Positions 18,929-27,355 of a stretch of 64,000 bases of DNA are shown in pieces (positions within the stretch are counted from its first letter, which is position 1; each line of letters opens with the position of its first letter). This DNA is from Brenneria populi (GTDB taxonomy: Bacteria; Pseudomonadota; Gammaproteobacteria; Enterobacterales; Enterobacteriaceae). The position numbers were made by a program, and so were the translations under genes. The notes below the pieces were generated by a model, which had not been told where the DNA came from, did not search any database, and worked only from the letters and a program-made list of their open reading frames with translations. The stretch covers positions 1 through 64,000 of the forward strand of contig NZ_JAYWTM010000022.1 of the NCBI RefSeq assembly GCF_036016195.1. The letters run 5' to 3'.

Positions 18929-20314
18929 ATGGACAAACAGCAGTCAGAGGGCCAGTTGAAGAGAGGCCTGAAAAACCGTCATATCCAGCTTATCGCCCTG
19001 GGCGGCGCGGTGGGCACCGGCCTTTTCCTGGGGATTGCGCAAACCATTAAAATGGCCGGGCCGTCGGTGCTGCTCGGCTATGCCATTGCCGGAGCGATCG
19101 CTTTTTTCATTATGCGCCAGCTGGGGGAGATGGTGGTGGAAGAGCCGGTGGCCGGCTCATTCAGCCATTTCGCGCATAAGTATTGGGGCGGTTTCGCCGG
19201 CTTTATGTCCGGTTGGAATTACTGGGTGCTTTATGTCCTGGTCAGTATGGCCGAGTTAAGCGCGGTCGGCATCTATGTTCAATACTGGTGGCCGGATATT
19301 CCGACCTGGGTATCGGCAGCGGTTTTTTTCGTGCTGATTAACGCCATCAACCTGACCAACGTGAAAGTTTACGGCGAGATGGAGTTCTGGTTTTCCATTA
19401 TCAAAGTGGCGGCGATCGTCGGTATGATCCTGTTCGGCGGCTATCTGCTGATCGGCGGCGCCGGCGGGCCGGAAGCCGGCGTGGCGAACCTGTGGCGGCA
19501 CGGCGGGTTTTTCCCCAACGGCATCGGCGGCATGGTGATGGCGATGGCGGTGATTATGTTCTCTTTCGGCGGCCTGGAGCTGGTGGGCATTACGGCGGCG
19601 GAAGCCGATAACCCGGAAAGCAGCATTCCGCGCGCGACCAATCAGGTGATTTATCGTATCCTGCTGTTTTACGTCGGCGCGCTGGCGGTGCTGCTGTCGC
19701 TCTACCCGTGGCCGAAAGTCGTCGAGGGCGGCAGCCCGTTCGTGCTGATTTTCCATGCGCTGAACAGCGACGTTGTGGCGACCGTGCTGAACCTGGTGGT
19801 GCTGTCTGCCGCGCTGTCGGTGTACAACAGCTGCGTCTATTGCAACAGCCGTATGCTGTTCGGCCTGGCGAAGCAGGGGAATGCTCCGCAGGCGCTGCTG
19901 AAGGTGAACAAGGGCGGGATTCCGCTGATGGCGCTGGGCGTGTCGGCGCTGGCGACGGCGCTGTGCGTATTGCTCAACTATGTGATGCCGGGTAAAGCGT
20001 TTTCGCTGTTGATGGCGCTGGTGGTTTCCGCGCTGGTGATCAACTGGGCGATGATCTGCATTACGCACCTGAAATTTCGGATGGCTAAAAAGCGGGCGGG
20101 GGAAGAGACCCGGTTTAAAAGCCTGGGCTATCCGGCCACCAATATCATCTGCCTGCTGTTTCTGTTCGGAATTCTGGTGGTGATGGCGATAACGCCGGGT
20201 ATTCAGATTTCGGTCTGGCTGATCCCGTTCTGGCTGCTGGTGCTGGCGGTTAGCTATGCGATTAAAAATAAAAAACGTTCTTTGTCCGCATTGGCCGTAA
20301 AGGCGGATTGCTGA
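18929..20314 (+). CDS. Aromatic amino-acid permease, PheP/AroP type
   Basis: The 461-aa APC-superfamily transporter resembles E. coli PheP: GLKNRHIQLIALGGAVGTGL at the start, then MRQLGEMVVEEPVAGSFSHF and MFSFGGLELVGITAAEADNP. Twelve membrane segments are expected. It should be a proton symporter for phenylalanine and related amino acids at the inner membrane. It is followed 40 bp later by pheC, whose product can be phenylalanine or phenylpyruvate in the periplasm, so the pair may make and then import the amino acid. Confidence 0.9.
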   Translation: MDKQQSEGQLKRGLKNRHIQLIALGGAVGTGLFLGIAQTIKMAGPSVLLGYAIAGAIAFFIMRQLGEMVVEEPVAGSFSHFAHKYWGGFAGFMSGWNYWVLYVLVSMAELSAVGIYVQYWWPDIPTWVSAAVFFVLINAINLTNVKVYGEMEFWFSIIKVAAIVGMILFGGYLLIGGAGGPEAGVANLWRHGGFFPNGIGGMVMAMAVIMFSFGGLELVGITAAEADNPESSIPRATNQVIYRILLFYVGALAVLLSLYPWPKVVEGGSPFVLIFHALNSDVVATVLNLVVLSAALSVYNSCVYCNSRMLFGLAKQGNAPQALLKVNKGGIPLMALGVSALATALCVLLNYVMPGKAFSLLMALVVSALVINWAMICITHLKFRMAKKRAGEETRFKSLGYPATNIICLLFLFGILVVMAITPGIQISVWLIPFWLLVLAVSYAIKNKKRSLSALAVKADC

Positions 20315-20354
20315 TCGTTGTCTGCGGGCCTATTCAATTTTGTGAGGAAACGCG

Positions 20355-21119
20355 ATGATAAAATGGAGTCCACTTGCGTTGTTGTTGATTGCCGGCGGCG
20401 CAAGCGCACAGTCCCATCTGGATAAAGTGGTGGAGCGGGGGACGCTGAACGTCTGCACCACCGGCGACTATAAACCTTATACCTACCTGCGCGACGACGG
20501 CCGCTATGAGGGCATCGATATCTCGATGGCCGAATCGCTGGCGCAGAGTCTGGGCGTAAAGGTGAATTGGGTTAAAAGCACCTGGAAGACGCTGCTGGCG
20601 GATTTACAGGCGGGTAAATGCGATATCGCCATGGGCGGCATCTCGGTGACGCTGGCGCGGCAAAAGGCGGCGTTCTTTACTACGACGCTGGATGTGGATG
20701 GCAAAATCCCGCTGGCGCGCTGTGAAAATAAAGACAAATACCAGACGATCGAACAGCTTAACCAGCCGTCGGTGCGGCTGATCGAACCGGCGGGCGGCAC
20801 CAATGAAGCCTTCGCGCATAAATATCTGCCGCGGGCGACGCTGATACTGCAAGACAACGTGACCATTTTCCAGCAGTTGGTGGATAAAAAGGCGGATGTG
20901 ATGGTGACGGAAGCGTCGGAAGCGTTGTTCCAGCAGAAACACTACCCGGAGCTGTGCGCGATTAACCCCGATAAGCCGTTACAGTACGGCGAAAAAGCCT
21001 ATATGCTGCCGCGTGACGATATGACCTGGAAACAGTATGTCGACCAGTGGCTGCACCTGAGCAAAGCGACCGGCGAGTACCATAAGATTGTCGGCGAGTG
21101 GCTGGCGGTCAGCCCGTAA
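20355..21119 (+). CDS. pheC: Periplasmic cyclohexadienyl (arogenate/prephenate) dehydratase
   Basis: The 254-aa protein has a Sec signal peptide (MIKWSPLALLLIAGGASA, cut near residue 19) and the solute-binding-protein fold used by Pseudomonas PheC. It shares the segments TTGDYKPYTY, CDIAMGGISVTLARQ, GGTNEAFAHKYLPRA, DNVTIFQQLVDKKADVM and EKAYMLPRD with PheC. The glutamate in EASEALFQQ lines up with the catalytic region of PheC. It would turn arogenate into phenylalanine, or prephenate into phenylpyruvate. It is paired with an aromatic permease, and tyrB is 3 kb away. A pure amino-acid-binding role is the main alternative. Confidence 0.85.
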   Translation: MIKWSPLALLLIAGGASAQSHLDKVVERGTLNVCTTGDYKPYTYLRDDGRYEGIDISMAESLAQSLGVKVNWVKSTWKTLLADLQAGKCDIAMGGISVTLARQKAAFFTTTLDVDGKIPLARCENKDKYQTIEQLNQPSVRLIEPAGGTNEAFAHKYLPRATLILQDNVTIFQQLVDKKADVMVTEASEALFQQKHYPELCAINPDKPLQYGEKAYMLPRDDMTWKQYVDQWLHLSKATGEYHKIVGEWLAVSP

Positions 21120-21125
21120 CGGGCA

Positions 21126-21152
21126 TAAAAAACGGGCCATCTGCGATGGCCC
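21126..21152 (-). terminator. Intrinsic terminator of alr
   Basis: GGGCCATC and GATGGCCC pair around TGC at 21134-21152. On the minus strand GTTTTTT follows. It lies 13 bp past the alr stop and also marks the end of the convergent pheC unit. Confidence 0.85.
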
Positions 21153-21165
21153 ATATCGCTATCCG

Positions 21166-22245
21166 TTACTCGTCGATATACTCCAGCCTGGCGCGCTGGG
21201 TCAGCCGGGTGATGAGTTCATAAGCGCTAATGCCGGTATGCGCGGCGATTTTTTCAACCGGCAACACATCGCCCCAGACGACCGCCCGATCGCCCACCCG
21301 ATCCTGCGCATCCGGCCCGAGATCGACCGTAATCATATCCATCGACACGCGCCCGGCCAGCGGCGCTTCCCGTCCGTTGATCCACACCGGCGTGCCGGCG
21401 GGCGCGCTGCGCGGATAGCCGTCGCCGTAACCGATGGCCACCACGCCCAGCTTGGTATCGCGTTCGCTGGTCCAGGTGCTGCCGTAGCCGACGGGCTGTC
21501 CCGCCTTGTGTTCACGCACGGCGATCAGGTGCGAGGTAAACGTCATGGCCGGCTGCAGACCGAAGTCGGCGGCGCTTTCGCGCTCGGTGGGCGACACGCC
21601 ATACAGCACGATGCCTGGACGAACCTGATCGCGGTGCGCCTGCGGCCACAGCAGAATGCCGCCCGACGCGGCGATGGACTGCGCGCCCGGCTTGCCGCGC
21701 GTGAAGGTGTCAAAACAGGCGAGCTGGCGCTCGGTGGTGCCGGCCTGGGGTTCGTCCGCGCGGCAAAAATGGCTCATAACGTTCACCGGCTGCACCACAT
21801 TGCGGCATTGCGTCAGGCGTTGATAGAACGCCTCGGCCCGTTCCGGCAGCACGCCGAGGCGGTGCATGCCGGTGTCGAGCTTCATCCAGACGCGGATAGG
21901 CCGCGGCAGATCGGCCGCTTCCAGCGCGGCGAGCTGTTCCACGCTGTGAACGGCGCTTTCCAGACGATGCTCTGCCGCCAGGGCGAGCTCATCGGCGGAG
22001 AAAAATCCCTCAAGCAGCAGGATAGGTTTGGCGATGCCGGCCTCGCGCAGCTGCAGCGCTTCCGAAAGGCGGGCGACGCCGTAAGCGTCGGCGTGACAAA
22101 AGGCGCGAGCCGCTTCAATAAGCCCGTGGCCGTAGGCGTTTGCCTTCACAACGGCAACCAGGCGGCACTGTGGGGCCAGTTCGCGGATCCGTTGCAGGTT
22201 GTGGCGCAAAGCGCGGAGATTAACGACGGCGGTTGCCGTTTTCAT
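21166..22245 (-). CDS. alr: Alanine racemase, biosynthetic
   Basis: Alr interconverts L- and D-alanine for peptidoglycan. At 359 aa it equals the E. coli length. The PLP lysine is Lys34 in VVKANAYGHG, and the segments MKLDTGMHRLGV and RPGIVLYGVSP are as expected. It lies 95 bp downstream of dnaB on the same strand, the usual enterobacterial order. No oddities seen. Confidence 0.96.
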   Translation of the reverse strand: MKTATAVVNLRALRHNLQRIRELAPQCRLVAVVKANAYGHGLIEAARAFCHADAYGVARLSEALQLREAGIAKPILLLEGFFSADELALAAEHRLESAVHSVEQLAALEAADLPRPIRVWMKLDTGMHRLGVLPERAEAFYQRLTQCRNVVQPVNVMSHFCRADEPQAGTTERQLACFDTFTRGKPGAQSIAASGGILLWPQAHRDQVRPGIVLYGVSPTERESAADFGLQPAMTFTSHLIAVREHKAGQPVGYGSTWTSERDTKLGVVAIGYGDGYPRSAPAGTPVWINGREAPLAGRVSMDMITVDLGPDAQDRVGDRAVVWGDVLPVEKIAAHTGISAYELITRLTQRARLEYIDE

Positions 22246-22339
22246 GCTGTATCCTTAGCGCATCTTCCCCCTGTTTTCCACGTCGCGGGCCTCTTATCTG
22301 CCGGGCTCCGGGCGTTTACAGGGGATTTATCATCGTGCG

Positions 22340-23746
22340 TTATTCATCGTCGTATTGTGGTCCGGCGTAATTGTCGAAGCGCGACCACTGCCCGTTAAAG
22401 GTCAAGCGAACGGTGCCGATGGGACCGTTACGCTGTTTTCCCAAAATAATTTCAGCTATGCCTTTCATGTCGCTGTTTTCATGATAAACCTCATCACGGT
22501 AGATAAACATAATCAGGTCGGCATCCTGTTCGATGGAGCCTGATTCGCGCAGGTCGGAGTTAACCGGCCGTTTATCCGCGCGCTGTTCCAGGCTTCGGTT
22601 AAGCTGGGAGAGCGCCACCACAGGGACTTGCAATTCTTTTGCCAATGCTTTGAGCGAGCGGGATATTTCGGCGATTTCCAGCGTACGGTTATCGGACAGG
22701 GACGGTACGCGCATGAGCTGCAGGTAATCGATCATGATCAGACTTAGCCCGTCATGCTCGCGAAATACCCGGCGGGCGCGGGAGCGCACTTCGGTCGGCG
22801 TCAGGCCGGAGGAGTCATCGATATACATATTGCGCTTTTCCAGCAGCAGGCCCATGGTGCTGGAAATGCGCGCCCAATCCTCGTCATCCAGCTGGCCGGT
22901 ACGAATGCGGGTCTGATCCACGCGCGACAGCGACGCCAGCATACGCATCATAATCTGTTCGTCGGGCATCTCCAGGCTGAAGATCAGCACCGGTTTATCC
23001 TGCATCATGGCGGCGTTTTCGCACAGGTTCATGGCGAACGTGGTTTTACCCATGGAGGGACGCGCCGCCACGATGATCAGATCCGATTTCTGCAGGCCGG
23101 CGGTTTTCTTATCCAGATCCTGATAACCGGTCGAGACGCCGGTCACGCCATCGTGCGGCTTCTGATAAAGCTGTTCGATACGGGAAACGGTCTCTTCCAG
23201 AATACGATCGATGCTTTTCGGCCCTTCGTCTTTGCTGGCGCGGTTTTCGGCGATTTGGAAAACGCGGGATTCCGCCAGATCGAGCAGATCTTCGCTGCTG
23301 CGCCCCTGAGGATCGTAACCGGCGTCGGCGATCTCGTTGGCGACGGAGATCATCTCCCGCACCACGGCGCGTTCCCGTACGATGTCGGCATAGGCGCTGA
23401 TATTGGCCGCGCTGGGGGTGTTTTTCGCCAATTCCGCCAGATAGGCAAAGCCGCCGGCCGACTCTAAAGATCCCTGCTGTTCAAGCGATTCGGACAGGGT
23501 GATCAGATCGATCGGCCGGCTCATTTCGAGCAGACGCTGCATTTCAGTGAAAATAAGACGGTGGGCCCGATTGTAGAAATCATTGGCGACGACGCGCTCG
23601 GCGACGTTATCCCAACGTTCATTATCCAGCATCAGACCGCCCAATACCGATTGTTCCGCTTCCAGTGAATGTGGGGGCAGCTTTAAGCCTTCCATTTGAC
23701 GATCGCGGGGTTCTTTCGATTTATTGGTTGGTCTTTTTTCTGCCAT
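22340..23746 (-). CDS. dnaB: Replicative DNA helicase
   Basis: DnaB is the hexameric 5'-3' helicase of the replisome. The 468-aa product has the DnaG-binding N-terminal domain (LPPHSLEAEQSVLGGLML), the RecA-like domain with Walker A ARPSMGKTTFAMNL, Walker B LIMIDYLQLM and the late GSIEQDADLIMFIYRDE. No intein is present. It is divergent from qorA, 125 bp away, as in E. coli. Confidence 0.97.
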   Translation of the reverse strand: MAEKRPTNKSKEPRDRQMEGLKLPPHSLEAEQSVLGGLMLDNERWDNVAERVVANDFYNRAHRLIFTEMQRLLEMSRPIDLITLSESLEQQGSLESAGGFAYLAELAKNTPSAANISAYADIVRERAVVREMISVANEIADAGYDPQGRSSEDLLDLAESRVFQIAENRASKDEGPKSIDRILEETVSRIEQLYQKPHDGVTGVSTGYQDLDKKTAGLQKSDLIIVAARPSMGKTTFAMNLCENAAMMQDKPVLIFSLEMPDEQIMMRMLASLSRVDQTRIRTGQLDDEDWARISSTMGLLLEKRNMYIDDSSGLTPTEVRSRARRVFREHDGLSLIMIDYLQLMRVPSLSDNRTLEIAEISRSLKALAKELQVPVVALSQLNRSLEQRADKRPVNSDLRESGSIEQDADLIMFIYRDEVYHENSDMKGIAEIILGKQRNGPIGTVRLTFNGQWSRFDNYAGPQYDDE

Positions 23747-23871
23747 GAAACGGGTTCTTTATCGGTTGATTTGCTATTGGGGAAAGGCGCATTGTATATC
23801 TGAAAGCAAAGAATACACACTTCTAATCCACATAAGGGCGATGCCTAAAACGGTTCAATTGAGGAGATGTT

Positions 23872-24858
23872 ATGGCAAAACGTATTCAGTTCAGCAGCCA
23901 CGGCGGCCCGGATGTACTGGAATACGTCGATTTTACCCCGTGCGATCCCGCGGCGGGCGAGGTGCAGATAGAGAATCGCGCCATCGGCATTAATTTAATC
24001 GACACGTACTATCGCGCCGGGCTTTACCCGCCGCCTTCACTGCCTTCCGGGCTGGGAACGGAAGCGGCGGGCGTGGTGACCAAGGTCGGCGCGGGCGTGA
24101 GCCGCCTGAAAGTCGGCGACCGCGTCGCCTACGTTTCAACGCTGGGCGCCTACAGCGATGTCCATAATATGCCGGAATATAAAGTCGCCCTCTTGCCGGA
24201 TGAGGTCAGCTTTGAGCAGGCGGCGGCGCTGTTTTTGAAAGGCCTGACGGTTCACTTTCTGTTTACTCAGACCTATCAGGTTAAGCCGAACGAGATCTTT
24301 TTGTTCCATGCCGCGGCGGGCGGCGTCGGGCTGATTGCCTGCCAGTGGGCGAAAGCCTTGGGCGCCAGGCTGATTGGCACCGTCGGTTCGGATGAAAAGG
24401 CGCAGCGGGCGAAACAGGCGGGCGCCTGGGAAACGATTAATTACCGCACGGAAGATATCGCCGGGCGCGTAGCGGAATTGACCGGCGGCGAAAAGGTCGG
24501 CGTGGTTTATGATTCCGTGGGGAAAGATACCTGGGAAGCCTCGCTGGACAGCCTGCGCCGTCGTGGGCTGATGGTGAGCTTCGGCAACGCCTCCGGGCCG
24601 GTAACCGGGGTTAATCTGGGTATTCTGAACCAGAAAGGATCGCTGTACGTTACCCGTCCGTCGCTGTTTGGCTACATCACCACGCGCGAGGAGCTGGAGC
24701 AGGCTAGCAGAGAGCTGTTCGCCATGATCGCCAGCGGCGCGATTACCGCCAACGTGCCGGACAGCCAGAAATTCGCGCTGGCGGATGCCCAACGCGCGCA
24801 CCGGGCGCTGGAAAGCCGGCTGACGCAGGGGGCCAGCCTGCTGATACCCGCCCTATAA
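23872..24858 (+). CDS. qorA: NADPH:quinone oxidoreductase
   Basis: A 328-aa zinc-independent medium-chain dehydrogenase/reductase of the QOR type. It begins MAKRIQFSSHGGPDVLEYVDF after AGGAGATGTT and has the nucleotide-binding segment HAAAGGVGLIACQWAKALGA. It reduces quinones with NADPH in the cytoplasm. The position next to dnaB and upstream of pspG-dusA matches E. coli qorA. Confidence 0.93.
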   Translation: MAKRIQFSSHGGPDVLEYVDFTPCDPAAGEVQIENRAIGINLIDTYYRAGLYPPPSLPSGLGTEAAGVVTKVGAGVSRLKVGDRVAYVSTLGAYSDVHNMPEYKVALLPDEVSFEQAAALFLKGLTVHFLFTQTYQVKPNEIFLFHAAAGGVGLIACQWAKALGARLIGTVGSDEKAQRAKQAGAWETINYRTEDIAGRVAELTGGEKVGVVYDSVGKDTWEASLDSLRRRGLMVSFGNASGPVTGVNLGILNQKGSLYVTRPSLFGYITTREELEQASRELFAMIASGAITANVPDSQKFALADAQRAHRALESRLTQGASLLIPAL

Positions 24859-24878
24859 CTCTTTACCGCAATAAAGCA

Positions 24879-25087
24879 AAAGGCCTCCGTGAAGGAGGCC
24901 TCAGACTGTTGACAAACCTATCGTTCTTTATCGAACGGTGATAATGGAATGGAAGAGTAAAGCGTCCGCGCCAGGGACGGCGCGGCTCGAGCTTACAGGG
25001 ACGTACTTGCAGCGTCTTTACGATCCATTCATTATCGCCGCTCACCGGACTTTGTTAGCAAACTCAGGCCTCCGTGAAGGAGGCCTT
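24879..25087. repeat. Structured inverted repeat bounded by two identical hairpins
   Basis: The hairpin AGGCCTCC-GTGAA-GGAGGCCT occurs twice, identical, at 24881-24901 and 25066-25086. Between the copies the sequence is roughly symmetrical: CGGTGATAATGGAATGG (24935-24951) mirrors CCATTCATTATCGCCG (25025-25040), AGTAAAGCGTC mirrors GCGTCTTTACG, and GTTGACAAACC mirrors TTTGTTAGCAAAC. The centre contains CAGGGACGGCGCGG and CAGGGACGTACTTGC. The first hairpin is probably the qorA terminator. The whole could be a mobile palindromic element or a folded RNA; I do not recognise it. Confidence 0.7.
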
Positions 25088-25341
25088 TGCTGCGGCGCTG
25101 CTTTCATCAGGCTGTCTGTAGGGTACAGCGGAAGACCGTCATGGCGGTGTCACTGGGTGACGTTATTTATTTTCCTGACGGTGATGAAATCCGTTTGATT
25201 TATTGCGTCTAATCGCCGGCGCCGTCATTTTGCCGGGCGAATCGCATCAAGTGGCGACATCCTAGCAGCCCCGATCGGGAAAAAATATCTGCTGGCGCAC
25301 AATTTTGCATTTCACTCCCGACGCGGATCCTATTCCGCGCG
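25088..25341. other. Intergenic DNA between the structured repeat and pspG
   Basis: About 250 bp between two 3' ends. No gene or clear signal was recognised. Confidence 0.45.
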
Positions 25342-25563
25342 TTACCGGTAATAGCGCAGCGGTTTTTGCTGGAAATAACGCCATAGCCAAACGGCCGCGA
25401 TCGCCAGCAACAGCCAGGGCAGCACTTTTATCGCCATCACGAACACCCCGCCGATCAGCATGAAAATCGCGGCGATAAACAGCGCGGCAATCACCCCTAA
25501 CAGCGACACGCCGGTGACCATCAGCATGATAAAAAAACCGATAACGAAAAAGAGTTCCAGCAT
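25342..25563 (-). CDS. pspG: Phage shock protein G
   Basis: The 73-aa protein starts MLELFFVIGFFIMLMVTGVS, almost the E. coli PspG start, and has two to three membrane segments ending in a short basic tail (RYFQQKPLRYYR). PspG is an inner-membrane effector of the phage shock response to membrane stress. It has its own sigma-54-type promoter about 95 bp upstream, and lies between qorA and dusA as in E. coli. Confidence 0.92.
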   Translation of the reverse strand: MLELFFVIGFFIMLMVTGVSLLGVIAALFIAAIFMLIGGVFVMAIKVLPWLLLAIAAVWLWRYFQQKPLRYYR

Positions 25564-25656
25564 GGCGTGCTCCTGTGTGCGCTGAACAGATTGTTGTCGC
25601 GGCCCATCGACGGACCCTGGGATTATTCCGGCGATTGGCGAACCTACTGACGTATT

Positions 25657-25671
25657 ACAAGAAGCGTGCCA
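25657..25671 (-). promoter_or_regulatory. Sigma-54 promoter of pspG
   Basis: On the minus strand the site reads TGGCACGCTTCTTGT, matching the -24/-12 consensus TGGCACG-N4-TTGC at every position but the last. It is about 95 bp upstream of the pspG ATG. PspF activation is expected from knowledge of the regulon; the PspF sites were not pinpointed. Confidence 0.85.
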
Positions 25672-25761
25672 GCTTTCATCGCTGATAACCTATTGATTTA
25701 TCGGCGATGAAAAAAAGAAGCGCATTGGAGCGTTAGTCAAAAAGGCTAACTGTTGGTTTTT

Positions 25762-26757
25762 TTAATCCTGAGAATGCCTAACCAGCGACAGGGCTTTTTC
25801 CACCACGCGGGTATCCGCGCCGGGCTTGTGGGCATTTTCGCTCAGATAGCGCCGCCATTGGCGCGCGCCGGGCACGCCCTGAAACAGGCCGAGCATATGA
25901 CGGGTAATATGGCCGAGGGACGCGCCGGCCGACAATTCGCGTTCGATATAGGGATACATCGCCTCCACCACGGCGGCGCTATCCGAATCTGGCGTGTGCG
26001 TGCCAAACAGCTCCCGATCGACCTGCGCCAGGATGCCGGGATTCTGGTACGCTTCGCGCCCCATCATGACGCCGTCCAGATGTCGCAGATGGATTTTTGC
26101 GTCGGCCAGCGTTTTAACACCGCCGTTAATGGCGATGGTCAGGGCCGGGAAATCGCGCTTCAGCTGATAGACGCGCGGATAGTCAAGCGGTGGAATTTCA
26201 CGGTTTTCCTTGGGGCTTAGCCCAGACAGCCAGGCTTTGCGCGCGTGAACGATAAACGTGTCGCACCCGCCACGCTCGGCGACGGTTTGAATAAATTCGC
26301 ACAGAAATTGATAGCTGTCGCAATCGTCGATGCCGATGCGGGTTTTCACCGTCACCGGAATAGCGACGCGATCTTTCATCGCCTTGACGCAGTCGGCCAC
26401 CAGCGGCGCTTCTCCCATCAGGCAGGCGCCGAAGCGGCCGTTCTGCACCCGATCGGAAGGGCATCCCACATTCAGGTTAACCTCATCATAGCCCCGCTGT
26501 TCCGCCAACCGCGCGCAGCGCGCCAGCGCGTCGGGATCGCTGCCGCCGAGCTGCAGCGCCAGCGGATGCTCGGCTTCGCTGTAGGCCAGGTAATCCCCCT
26601 TGCCGTGAATAATGGCGCCGGTGGTGACCATCTCGGTATACAGCAAGGTCCGGCGGGTTAACTGGCGGAGAAAATAGCGGCAATGGCGATCCGTCCAGTC
26701 GAGCATCGGCGCGATGGAGAAGCGGTGGGGACGGTAGATAGCGGTTTCAGTATTCAT
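25762..26757 (-). CDS. dusA: tRNA-dihydrouridine(20/20a) synthase
   Basis: DusA reduces uridine 20/20a in the tRNA D-loop with FMN and NADPH. The 331-aa product has the family signature from FSIAPMLDWTDRHCRYFLR through YTEMVTTGAIIHG, the catalytic-cysteine region NLNVGCPSDRVQNG and the late LGLFQGVPGARQWRRYLSE. It is next to pspG in the expected order. No clear terminator follows. Confidence 0.96.
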   Translation of the reverse strand: MNTETAIYRPHRFSIAPMLDWTDRHCRYFLRQLTRRTLLYTEMVTTGAIIHGKGDYLAYSEAEHPLALQLGGSDPDALARCARLAEQRGYDEVNLNVGCPSDRVQNGRFGACLMGEAPLVADCVKAMKDRVAIPVTVKTRIGIDDCDSYQFLCEFIQTVAERGGCDTFIVHARKAWLSGLSPKENREIPPLDYPRVYQLKRDFPALTIAINGGVKTLADAKIHLRHLDGVMMGREAYQNPGILAQVDRELFGTHTPDSDSAAVVEAMYPYIERELSAGASLGHITRHMLGLFQGVPGARQWRRYLSENAHKPGADTRVVEKALSLVRHSQD

Positions 26758-27097
26758 AGGACTCGGGCTTTTTTAGCGGTTATATTTCGCACATCTCTGA
26801 TCGGCCAATCGTATCGGCGCTGCTCGTGCCCCGCAAGCGCTGTGAGTTTAGCCGGCGTTGACGGCGCAACACTATAGCATAGTGGCGTTGCCGTAATAGA
26901 TTTGTCGTTCCTCCAGTCACTGGCCGGCGACTGGCAGTTTATAGCCAAGCCGCGTGATTGCGCCTGCGCGCTTGGGGGCCAGCGTAAGCTCAGTTCAAAA
27001 ATGCGGTCGGCGTTTTTGTCCTGCAGCCTGAATTATTCAAGGGGATAACATAATTGTTTATTCGCATAAATAATGAAAATATTTTTATGTATTATTG
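26758..27097. other. Intergenic DNA upstream of dusA
   Basis: Contains the dusA promoter region. No gene was recognised. Base composition drops to AT-rich beyond about 27,050. Confidence 0.45.
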
Positions 27098-27126
27098 TTG
27101 ACTTGTGCAATTTTGGGTCGTAAAGT
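27098..27126 (+). promoter_or_regulatory. Candidate sigma-70 promoter
   Basis: TTGACT at 27098 and TAAAGT at 27121 are separated by exactly 17 bp, in AT-rich DNA. A start near 27,133 would be followed only 40 bp later by an intrinsic terminator. Confidence 0.5.
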
Positions 27127-27132
27127 TTACAC

Positions 27133-27197
27133 AATAGGATTTCATGTATTAAAAAAATATTTAAACATTTTAAACCCCGCTTATGGCGGGGTTTTTC
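27133..27197 (+). ncRNA. Candidate short transcript ending in a terminator
   Basis: Inferred only from a well-spaced promoter (27098-27126) and a strong terminator ending at 27197, with no open frame between. The 5' part is A/U-rich and unstructured. It may be a small RNA, a leader transcript of pnlA, or a leftover of a lost gene. No known RNA family was recognised. Confidence 0.3.
27173..27197. terminator. Intrinsic terminator 1 upstream of pnlA
   Basis: AACCCCGC and GCGGGGTT pair around a 4-nt loop and are followed by a T run. No annotated gene ends here. Confidence 0.85.
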
Positions 27198-27260
27198 GTA
27201 TATGGCGCCATAAAAACAGCTAGCGCGATGATAAATATTTTTGAAAGCCTATAAATGAAT

Positions 27261-27286
27261 AAAAAACCCGCTTCGGCGGGTTTTTT
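27261..27286. terminator. Intrinsic terminator 2 upstream of pnlA (bidirectional)
   Basis: AAAAAACCCGC and GCGGGTTTTTT pair around a TTCG tetraloop, giving a terminator in both directions. It is 70 bp before the pnlA start. No gene in either direction ends here. Confidence 0.88.
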
Positions 27287-27355
27287 ATTGCCGAAAATTT
27301 ATGTTTCTGTCATTTGGCAGAATGATATTCATTGTGAAAAGAAAAGAGGTAATTT

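Noticed and set aside
21088..22398. A 436-codon plus-strand frame opposite alr
   Set aside because: The opposite strand encodes a full-length alanine racemase with all active-site residues; the plus frame is a shadow.
27300..27330. Possible KdgR box before pnlA
   Set aside because: Only one half (ATGTTTCTGTCATTT) resembles the operator; the other half is missing, so I do not annotate it.
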